Origin: Symbiodinium natans
Taxonomy: Eukaryota; Sar; Dinophyceae; Suessiales; Symbiodiniaceae
Reading direction: 5' to 3'
Assembly: GCA_905221605.1 (NCBI GenBank)
Contig: CAJNDS010002179.1
Span: 412,001 to 476,000 of the forward strand
DNA: 64,000 nucleotides
In this document: piece after piece, positions 32,704 to 42,700 of the stretch
How the letters are laid out: each line of letters starts with the position of its first letter
Numbering within the stretch: the first letter of the stretch is position 1
The notes under the pieces: generated by a model
Databases searched by the model: none
What the model was told of the DNA's origin: nothing
The model's input: only the letters and a program-made list of their open reading frames with translations
Made by a program: the position numbers and the translations under genes

Positions 32704-33165
32704 ATAAGGTTTACTTTAGTGCTTGGGGCTTCGGATCTCGTATTCGCACGCAGCAGGTAAGGGTGTTTTTGTTTGCCATGCGCAAGAAGAGTGGAAATAG
32801 CAACATGTCGGGTCGTTGTGGCCCTTGAGGCCGTGACACGAATTGCTGGCTTTTAAATTCTTGCAAGCCCTGATGCTCAAACTGCCAGCTCGAAGGTTCG
32901 GTAGGCTCGGCAGCCGATCCACGGATGAGCACATGCTATTTTTTCGGCCCCTTTTCATGACAGTTCCTTGCTTTAGAAAGGAGTATCGCATTGCTCTTGT
33001 AAAAATGGTGTAACTACCCCTTGAGATATGCCCACACTCGAGGCCACTGTGAAGCCGGGCCACTGCGCGCCGGCGCCGCCGGCGCTGCCTCCGCCGGTGC
33101 GGCTGCAGGACGTGGAGGAGGCGCCGGAGCGGGGCTCTGGATCACCTTGCGCTGTTTAAAGTAGC
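32704..33165 (+). CDS. Two-exon segment of a gene between E4 and D1
   Basis: After element E4 a plus-strand segment (LGASDLVFARS, about 32718-32754) ends at AG|GTAAGG, a canonical donor. A second open segment at 33029-33157 reads MPTLEATVKPGHCAPAPPAL and then RLQDVEEAPERGSG, with an in-frame TAA near 33157 just before element D1. Pro/Ala-rich; function unknown. A minus-strand frame overlaps (33063-32716), so strand is inferred from donor and codon use. Confidence 0.4.
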
Positions 33166-33301
33166 TACTTGGAGGTTCAGGGTGCTTGTTAACCAAAGAG
33201 AACTGTACTTATAACTCACTTCTTATAAGGCCCTTTGAGTGCCCTAATCTGGCTACAAGTGCAGTTATAATTGGTGGATAAGCACCCTGAACCTCCAAGT
33301 A
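33166..33301. mobile_element. Family D introner-like element, copy D1 (reference copy)
   Basis: Terminal inverted repeats TACTTGGAGGTTCAGGGTGC and GCACCCTGAACCTCCAAGTA match over 20 bp. The interior holds a second nested palindrome of TTATAA/GGCCCTTT type. 136 bp. Confidence 0.9.
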
Positions 33302-34085
33302 CTAGGAAGCGACATTGAAGCAGCGTAGCACGCAAGGATGTATACATGTGTACCCAGTAACAAACATGTATGTACTTACCGAAACATGCGCAACATTGAA
33401 TCTACAAATGAAGGCATATCACGTTTCCAATAGATGGTTTGTCAGCAGCAAGGCTTCATTTTAGGGAGGCGGACGCTACGCGAACGAGGCTAATCCAGCC
33501 TGACTGCTGCACGTTTAAAGAGACACCATCGCGCAAACCATCGAGAACTGACCAGCTTGTCATTCCCTTGCCTGCGACAGGATTGGTGAGCTCGGTGCAT
33601 AGGCCGTGCCTGTGGCGCTTCCCTTGAGGACGCCAGCATTCCTTGCACAAGGCGACAGATGCCCTAAACCCTAAACCCTAAACCCTAAACCCTAAACCCC
33701 ATAAATGAAACCCTAAACCCTAAACCCGAAACCCCATAAATTCAATATTTTGGAGCCCTAAGCCTCCCTAGAAAGCTTGACTGGAAGAGGGTCTCAGGCC
33801 AAGAGGCCCCCTGAAGTTGAATGAATGAGATGGGCGACATGACGCTAAACTGTGTGTGCGAAACAGCATCTACTAAAACGAAGGCTGCTCGAACGCCGAC
33901 TAAGAGGCTAAGTTTGGCAAGATAAGCCAAGAGAGCAGCCTCGCCGAGGTGTGGACCCCAAATTTTGCAACCTTGGAGTCCTCCTGAACGACCTGAGAAA
34001 AGTAATCGCCGATTTCGGAGCCAGGGCTCACCCCCGCGGCAAAGGAGCTCAAATCATTTCCGATACCTGCCAAGGCTCGTCGCTC

Positions 34086-34126
<41 letters not shown>

Positions 34127-34477
34127 ATCTGACTCTCTCTCTCTCTCTCTCGCCTTGAACTCTTTCACCCTCTCCTTGGTCCTGTTAACGTGGCTCATTT
34201 AAGTTTTGGGTGGCCTCTGCTTTCTCACTCTACCCACTTCATCTGTGGAATCCTCGTATGAGTCGCTTGACTTGACAGCAGCCCAAACAAAACGTTGCCT
34301 ACGCTTGACACCCTGGGATGAGCAGTCACTAAAAACACCACATTCCATGCTAGTATTCTTAGGGTAGTTAGGCCCTTAAAACCGGACCCCTTATATACCG
34401 CTCATCTACCCGCTATATTAAGGGACCCTCAGGAGCGTATAGAATCAAAGCTCTGGCTAGGGGATCGCCTGTCGTCA
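33302..34477. other. Weak frames and CT microsatellite
   Basis: Short frames on both strands at 33439-33650 compete; a telomeric tract lies at 33664-33730; (CT)n at 34080-34152. No gene called. Confidence 0.35.
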
Positions 34478-34542
34478 CCTTACCGAGCTCATTGGCCTTC
34501 TTGTGAAGAGGCGCAACGGGCGCCTGTCAAGCAGCTTGCCTT
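34478..34542 (-). CDS. Exon candidate with GTAAGG donor
   Basis: Minus-strand segment GKLLDRRPLRLFTRRPMSS ends at G|GTAAGGTG. Upstream on the same strand lies the long telomeric array at 34543-34632. Confidence 0.4.
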
Positions 34543-34632
34543 AACCCTAAACCCTAAACCCTAAACCCTAAACCCTAAACCCTAAACCCTAAACCCTAAA
34601 CCCTAAACCCTAAACCCTAAACCCTAAACCCT
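34543..34632. repeat. CCCTAAA array
   Basis: About twelve perfect units. Confidence 0.95.
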
Positions 34633-34924
34633 TTCTTTCTTTCAAGTTCCTGGAAAACTGAGCAGCATGTGTTGCCTGTTTGACTGCGCCTCTCCAAGCT
34701 CCCTAATAATGACAGCAACGCTGGCACGCCTAAACCTCGGGGAGCATCTCCCATTCCACGCAAATCTACTCCCACGGGGCGCAACTTGGGCTTCTGAAAC
34801 CCATGAAAGCCTCAGAAATGTTGAGCCCCAAACTCGTTGAAAATCTGAGTTGTGCTAAAAAACCCTTCGAGAACTATTTATGAATAGGCTCCCTTATAAA
34901 AGAATAAGTGGGAATTTAAAACCA

Positions 34925-35402
34925 TCCCAAAGCACAACGTGTCGCCTCCTTCGCCCGGGCCAGAGCATTGCCTCGCTGTCCGGCGTCCCGTGCGAAACGA
35001 TGGAGCACCCGGCGCATGAGGACTCCAAGATGCACCTGCCTACAACTAGGATGGCCCTTAAAGCCCTCTGACAAAGGTTCATGGACAGGATCCTCTTCAA
35101 CACAATGAGGGGAAAAAACGGAAAATATCTCAAGGGCCTACCTTGACAGCGCCCTTGCAGTGGTTTAGGGTTTGGGGTTTGGGTTTAGGGTTTAGGGTTT
35201 AGGGTTTAGGGTTTAGGGTTCAGGGTTCAGGGTTTAGGGTTTAGGGTTTATATAGGGTTTAGGGTGGTCGAAGGAGCTTCGCACCTACTTGGAGACATGC
35301 TCTCTCTTGCAGCTACCTGGAAGCCAGATGTTGCCTGCATTGGGCAGTGGCAGCGCATACCTCAAAATAAACCCTCGAGGCTAAAGCCTTCAGCCCCAAA
35401 AC
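34925..35402 (+). CDS. Exons of a plus-strand gene
   Basis: Segment 34925-35072 reads SIASLSGVPCETMEHPAHED and follows a K-like element (34846-34925). A family L element (about 35090-35142) and a telomeric array (35163-35262) follow. Segment 35263-35402 reads LLGDMLSLAATWKPDVACIG and ends at CG|GTTTAGGG, with the donor supplied by the next telomeric tract. Function unknown. Confidence 0.45.
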
Positions 35403-35635
35403 GGTTTAGGGTTTAGGGTTTAGGGTCAGCCTCGTGCTACATGGCCCGTCCCTTGAATTACTCTCTTTCTCGTTTCCGAGGTTGTCGGTTTCAAAGTGAG
35501 AGCCTACATCGGCAGAATCAGGCTTAGGATCCTTGCAGCACTCTTGTGGCCTATTTGGCCCTCTCTCGCGTGCTGAATTCAGATCATTCGTGCGTGTTCA
35601 AGACGTCACACACGAGGCTACACATGGCCACACAA

Positions 35636-35742
35636 TACTTGGAGGTTCATGGGTACTTTTTTCAGTATAGGGTTGCAAGTAAGTGGTATAAGAATAATTA
35701 CCATAACAACCCTACTTATAACTACCCATGAACCTCCAAGTA
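35636..35742. mobile_element. Family D introner-like element, copy D2
   Basis: TACTTGGAGGTTCATGGGTA at the left, ACCCATGAACCTCCAAGTA at the right, with AAGTGGTATAAGAATAATTA inside. Confidence 0.9.
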
Positions 35743-35954
35743 TATGAGTATCAAGGCAGGAGAACATGTTTTATGGCCGCTTGGGATGGTCCACTCACTT
35801 CTTGCACTCCGCTCGCGGCAGGCAGCAGCACCGCAAAGCTTGCCTCATCGCGAAGGGTCTTCGTGTTGTGAATTGTTGTAAAATTGTAAAGCAGGCTTAC
35901 TGGTTCTCGCCGGCAACGATGGCAGAGCGCATCGCAGCCTAATCCAACGCGGGT

Positions 35955-36164
35955 TCACGGCGGTCCCTTCTTGACTCTCGGCTCTAGTAGTCCTCGTACA
36001 GTACCCCTCGCAAGCAAACTCTCACAAGCAAGCAGGTGCACGACACGCGATTTCTGCAGGGAGTACCGGAGAGCTGCTTTGGCCAATTCCTGTGGATCTG
36101 AAAGATTCCTGCAATCGAGGTCCCTGTTTGACAGTACTTCTCCTTGCCCCGCCATCGTCCACAC
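35955..36164 (-). CDS. Exon candidate with stop
   Basis: Minus-strand frame of 69 codons: LDCRNLSDPQELAKAALRYS then VVHLLACESLLARGTV, ending at TGA. Codon choice is regular. Upstream on its strand is a TTTAGGG tract (36170-36192). Overlapping frames are less protein-like. Function unknown. Confidence 0.4.
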   Translation of the reverse strand: MWTMAGQGEVLSNRDLDCRNLSDPQELAKAALRYSLQKSRVVHLLACESLLARGTVRGLLEPRVKKGPP

Positions 36165-36320
36165 AAGAGTTTAGGGTTTAGGGTTTAGGGTTAGGGTCAC
36201 TACAAGGGACCACAATTTGGGGGAATCTTCCATATATTCATATCTGCTCGGGCATCCTGCCTTTGAACTGCCCAAGCGAGATCGCGCACGATCCTGAAAC
36301 GCTAAGCTGCTAAGTCGCCC

Positions 36321-36430
36321 AAAGAGCCCACTACCCCCTAACTAAGGAATAGACCTTCAAACTACATTAAGGATCCCTATTAATGATTTAAGGTAATATT
36401 CCCTTTAAGGGGGTTTTCTGAGCTCTTTGG
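36321..36430. mobile_element. Family F introner-like element, copy F7
   Basis: AAAGAGCCCACTACCCCCTA at the left, AAGGGGGTTTTCTGAGCTCT at the right, interior AGGATCCCTATTAATGATTT. It lies just past the stop of the large minus-strand gene. Confidence 0.75.
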
Positions 36431-36452
36431 GTCAGAACACGTGGTCCCCCCT

Positions 36453-36762
36453 TTAGAGGCGCTCAACCAGACCTGCGGCCTCAAGGAGGTCCTCGGGTCG
36501 AAGTGTGATCTCATAGGGCGTCCCCTTGGGGAAGCCTGACCCGGAACCTTACTTCTCCAAGAACAAAAAGGGGAAAAAAAGGTTAAACTTTGTTGTTTGC
36601 TCCTTTACTAAATTAAGGAAGCCCAAAAAGTTATTTTAAAAAAAAAACTACTTTTATAACTATCAGTAAGGAGCGCATGCCCTGGTAGGTGCCATCGGTG
36701 GATTTCTTATCTTTAGGCAGCAGGTGCGCGTCCAGGTCTGGCACCTGGCAGAGGGCCAGATC
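36453..36762 (-). CDS. Last two exons of the large secreted-protein gene
   Basis: Exon 36762-36668 reads LDAHLLPKDKKSTDGTYQGM. A family K element (about 36555-36665) follows. The final exon 36538-36453 reads GFPKGTPYEITLRPEDLLEA then AGLVERL and a TAA stop. Confidence 0.6.
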
Positions 36763-39700
36763 GCCCTAACCCCTAAACCCTAGAAACCCAAAGCATGAGT
36801 CAGATCTTTAGAATGCCCACCCATGAAGCAACAAGAAGAGAGAGCAAAAATTGAGACCTAGAAACCCGAAACCCTAAAGCCCTATACGCCCCACCTCAAG
36901 ACTTTAATGTACTTCCTTTTGGTCCGTTATGACTTTCTCCCAATAAGGCTTATAATATTTCCCCCCAAAAGGAACTACATTAGAGTCTCCAGGTAAACCT
37001 ACCAACGACTCTTCGGGGCATCATGCATTTTCAGTCAAAGGATTCAGACTCCCAACCCTAAGGTCGTACCCCTAAGGGTTCCCCTTACTATACTTCTAAT
37101 TTGGTTCTTAGATTCCCTTAGGGATCCTTAAAAAAGGGACCCCAAACCCAAGGGGTCAACCTTAAGGGTCCAAGGTAGTAAACCCTAAACCGTAAACCCT
37201 CCGGCCTTGGTCGCTCCGGAGCAGACGCTGCTCGGCGCCCCGTCGACTTGGGTGCATTTGGTATCTGCTATGGAGCTGAAGGATGCCACAACCGTCACCT
37301 GATCGAAGCGCGTCTCAACAACCTCATAACACCGTATTGATGATGTGGCCTTGCTAAACGCATTACAAGTAGTAACATTCATCATATTAGTATTCTGAAT
37401 ATTACTAATAAAAATAACAATACTGCCCGAAGAATACAGCAATATCAAACTATAATCACTGTTCTGCACCATCGTATTAGCCATCACCTCGGGAAAACCG
37501 AGTAACTCAGGCAGCTTTTCAAGGGACTACCGGAGGGACTCTTATAAGGGACCTTAGGAGGGGGGGGGGGGGTACTTAAGTATATAAGGACTATATAAGG
37601 TATACATACGGCTTGTATAGGGGAATAAGATTCAAGGCTCCCATCTAGGGGTCCCTCCTTTTACCCCTTAAGCTTTGGATGCTGCAGGGTTGTCTCTCCT
37701 TGCTTCTCGTTTCTGTTCGCGGTATCAGGACGAGCTTGCACACGGCTGCGCTCCGCCGTCTTCTCTACTATGAGTCTTCGCTCTCTCTCTCTCTCTCTCT
37801 GTCTTTCTTTTTCTCTCGCGAATCTTTCTTTCTTAGTTTGTGGGGAACTCTGACACAATCGAAGGGTAGCTTCATGGGCCTTAATCTGGTCCATTTGCCT
37901 CCTGTAAAGGCTTCTGATGTATGGGCCCTTAATTTCTTGTGGGGTATATAAGAGGTATATAAGCGGTCCCCTGTTAAGGGCCCCATACTAAAGGATCATG
38001 TAACTACCTCAAGACACAACCTGCTCAGCAGCCTAAAGCACTAGTAAATTTGGAAGGCCTCGCGTGACCATGGTATCTGACTTCGTACCCGCATTGGGCA
38101 AAGACTCTCTCGCACACTCAGGCAAGGCTCACCCGTCTTCTTAATATTTTTGATCTTGATATATCAATATTTTCTACGATCATGAATATTTTCAATATCA
38201 CTCATATCATTAATATCAATAAGATCATTAATCGTATTAATATTTCTAAGATTCCGAATGTTATGAAGATGATTCATCCAGAAGACCACTGTACAGAGCA
38301 ACGCCCCCTAGCCTCATCCGGGAAATACAGCTTCCAAGGCGACGCCGCGCGGATCTGCGCGTTGCTTTTCACACCCTCCTGCACCGTCAGAGGCAATTGT
38401 GGGTTTAGGGTTTAAGGTGTTGTGCATTGGCGTCTGGTCTTCACAAGGACGATAGGCAGAGGAATGCAGGTTCCTATTATACCTACCAAAATATGATCTG
38501 CACCTTGCGGACCAAATTCACCCTAAAAGTATACCCTGTACAGTCCCTATACTACAAGAATCCCTATTAAGACGAGGGTTCATAGTTGGTCCCAAAGAAG
38601 GAGTTACAACGATCTGCACCTCCACCTACTTTGCTTCCTCACACCCTAAACCCTAAACCCTAAACCCTAAACCCTAAACCTGAGCTCTCCTCCAAGCAGG
38701 TCAAGAGGGAGCCTGAAGATGGCCCAGAGTCGTCGTCTCGAAAGGACTTCTTGGGGCCACAGTAGAGGGACACGGAGATGCCGTAGACCCCGGTATCGCT
38801 GGAGGTCGGGAGGGAGCTTGGGGCAACGGTGGAGATGAGCGTCGGATCCGCCGTTCGCCAAAAGCCGTTGGCGGAGACCTTGTCCTTAGGAACGCAGCTG
38901 AAGCCTGATGCTTCACACTGGCCGCTGCAGGACCACCAACTTTGGGTGCTGCATGTTGCCAGGGCATCGCCCGAAGCGCCTTGCGTGGTTACGGAGGCGC
39001 CATAAGTGAGCCACTGCGAATCCGCCTTTTTGGAGTTGTCTCGTACGAACAAGCGGCCCTCCCCGCGGAGTGTGAGCTTCGGCACAGGAGAACTCAGGGC
39101 ATCCTTCACGCCATTCTCATAGGCAGACTTGATCATCTTCCTACACTCCCCTTAGAACCTAAAAAAACACTATTTCTAAATTATTCTCTTAAGGGTTTTC
39201 TAGGAACCAAAATTTTAAAAAAAATCCCAAAAGGGGGATAGAGCTTCAGAACCACCCGACTCCAGAGCTGCTTCGTAGAGAACTCCAAGGCAGGGTCGAA
39301 GTCTTCACATGGCATCGTGACGACGTAGCGCTGATAGCGCTCCTTCCTTGGGGACGTTAAAGGTACCCTAAACTTGAGGTCATATAGCCCTAAACTACTA
39401 TATTGCCTAGTAAGGTAAAGGTACCCTAAATTGAGGTCATAAAAGCCCTAAACTAATATATTTCTCTAGTAAGGTATGTGAACCATAAACCCTTTTTAGG
39501 GGCTCATGTGGTCCCAACAAGGTTCGAGTTGGACGTGTGGTGGCTCGCTCCAATGGTATCCTGAAAGGAGAGGGAGTGCAGAAGAGGGCCTGCCTCGGCA
39601 GTCTGGAAGATCTGCTCTTCCATGCGCTGCTGCCGCTGCTTGCTGCCGGGAAGTTCATAAGCCACCGAGTTCCTCACCAAGAGAAAAAGGACGGCTAAAC

Positions 39701-42700
39701 TTTAATATTCCCACGAAATAAAGGAAACCCAAAAGAGTTTAAAGCTTCATATTCACACTAAGTAAGGAAACCCAAACAAGTTTAAAGTTCTTCTAAAGGC
39801 GAAGCAAGGTTCACGGCCGAGGTTGCGGTGGAGGAGATGAGGCGGCCGGCTCCTGTCAGGCTGTCCCAGAGATCTTCACCGAGGTACGTGGCGGCCTCTT
39901 TCGCCTTGTCCCCTGCCGAGCCCCCCTGGCTCAGGATCTTTCCGTAGGAGCTGAGTGTCCTTACTGTTCATTGAGGTACCCTATGTAACTATGTATAATC
40001 CCTTAAAGGGTAGATATAGGGGGATGTAGGGTACCTCATTCCCTCATTCCCTACTAACCCCTAATCCCTAACACCTAACCCCTAACCCCTAAACCCGAAA
40101 CCCTAAACCCTAAACCCTAGCCAACAGTAAGTGTCATGGTGATTGAGGCTGTGCCCATTGCCACCGAGCCAGCAGCCGCTGAGCCAAGTGTGCTCGCAAT
40201 TTCCGTCATGGTGGACCACCTTGGGGGACCAATGATGAACCCTAAGTTTGGGGGGTCCTTTACCATATACTACTACAATTCCCATTAAGATAATCTGAGC
40301 CCCTAAACACTGTTGAGGCTTCAAAATAACCCCTAAGTTTGGGGGTTCATATACCTCATACTACCATGATTCCTATTAAGGCAATATGAACCCCTCAACC
40401 CTTTTAGTTTTCGTTATTGGGCCCCAAGGCACTTGTTGTGGAAGCGCGTTGCGCGGCAGAAGCGAGGGCTGTGCTGCATCTCTTCTGGGCTACAGGTGCG
40501 CGCAAACGACACCTGGGGGGGGGGGGGCGGGGTTAGGGTTTAGGGTTTAGGTTTAGGGTTTAGGGTTTAGGGGCTTCGTAAAGTCCCACCTCGCCACTCT
40601 GCGGGACCCTTAGGAGCTTGACGAGCTCATACTCCACTTGGGGCAAGTTCGGCTTGCGCTCGTACTGCCTCCTTGCCTTAGTAGCCCAGTAACCATATTA
40701 TAATAAGGGCACCCTTTTTTGGGTTGCTACTTTATAAGGGAACCTTGAAACCCCCAAAAAAAGGGGAAAAAAAGGGTACCACTGGGCTACCAAGTTGCGG
40801 GAAAGTCGCCGTTGTACTTCCACTGGTAATGTCTCAGCTGCTGCGGGGTCATGTGCAGGAACATTGTCCTGACTTCCTTGGGGACAAAAAAAGGAAGCAA
40901 AACAAATTGGGGCTCGGCTTTTTAGGGCTCAGAACCCTAAACCCAAAGCCCCAAACCCCAAACCCTAAACTCAATTGGTCTTGAAGGTTCTCCAACAGCA
41001 CCTCAAGCTGTTCGCTGGCGGGCAGAAGAGCCTTTGCCGGACAGAGGAATGGATCTGCAACTCCATTCTCCGTGTACTTCTCCGGGTGATCCTCCCAAGG
41101 AGCCCAAGATCCCTTACATAAGGAATATACCTTAAGGTCTGTAGAAATCCTTTATGTGATGTCTGAGGTATATTCCTTACTTCGCACTTGTGTTGGGACG
41201 TTCCCCCTTAGACTAACAGCTCCTTCATAGGTATGATACTCTAATCCCTATTAGGACTGCTAGTAGGAGGGGACAACGCTGGTGAGGAGTTTATGCGCAG
41301 AAAAACACACGAAAGCGCCCGAAACAACGGAAATGCAACTAATGTAAATGCATCCAATGATCGGCATGCAGCTCAGAGATTTCGCAGACCTGACTCTTGG
41401 GGAACTGCGAGGCATCAAAAGTGGGTTCGGAGCAGCTCTCGCCAGGAACCTTTGCTTTGTGGCCTGTCCAGGAAGAGTACGCCTCTTCTTGCAAGTCCTG
41501 CAGACAAGGTTTTACAAGGGGGCATGACAGGATTTCCCACAAGAAGGTACCCATAACCCAACATAGGGGTAAATAACCGTGTAGCTTAAAAAGGTTTCAA
41601 GCCGACAATAATGGGGGGGGGGGGGGGGGGGGGGAGTTTGGACGATCCTACGTGGCTTGACATCACTGTGCGCTGTGCCTGCAGCGCGGCGTCTTCGACG
41701 CCAAGCTGGTTGTCCAGTGCCTCCAGGTCTGCGTCGTTGCGGATGGGGCAGACGACCCACTTTGAGACGGAACTGCTGAACAAGTTCGCCAAGCCGGTCT
41801 GCCGAGGGGTGTACCTATACTGAACTTGGATCCCTGGCAAATATTCTAATTCTAGCTGTTTCTTTAGAATTAATTAGAGTACCCCAAAATTAAAAAATGT
41901 TCCCAAGAATTCCTAAAGTACAAGGACGCAACAAGGCCCTCAGCCGTGCTTGAAATGCTACTGCCGATGCCCGAGACCATGTCCCAGGCCCGGGAGGAAA
42001 GTGTCTTAGAGGGACCCCAGTCTCGAGGAACCACATCGACGTCCTTCCCTTCAACGACTCTCCGCTGTGACTTCCTTTGGGACCAAATGAGCCCTCGAAG
42101 GGTTTATGGGTCGCAGACCTTACTAGGAATTATAGTAGTCTAGGGCATATGACCCCAATTTTAGGGTACATTGGGCCCCCAAGGTTCTCATCTTGGTCCC
42201 ACACCACGGCTAACTTGCCCTGGGTGTTCTCCACGGTGCCGTATTCTCCCTGAACGATATGAAAGTCACAGCCGTTGGTGCTTGAGAACCAGCTCTCTTC
42301 ACACCCCACCGGCCAGCGCAGGTCGGCCTTTGCCTTGACGCGCATGCCGTCGACGTAGTTGACACCGTTCTCGCTCACGCGGCTTGGGTCAAAAGGTGCT
42401 GGACCTTGAACAGCTGAGCTCAAGAGACCTTTGTCGTTCAACTCCTCGTCATTCACCATGGACGGCAAGGCTTTGAACAAGGTCTTGCTCATTTGGGAGT
42501 ACATGAGCAAAATCTTGCGCTTGATGTCATAGGTCATCAGTGCCATCTGGCAGGTGGGAGGTCGCCATAAGTTCACAGTCCTGCGCAGCATGTCACTGAG
42601 CTCCTCGGCATCCCAGAAGCCATGGCAACCCAAGTTGTTCTGGTCGGTCAGAACCTCGAATGGCACTTCAAATCCTGTGAAAAAATAGTATTCCTGAATA

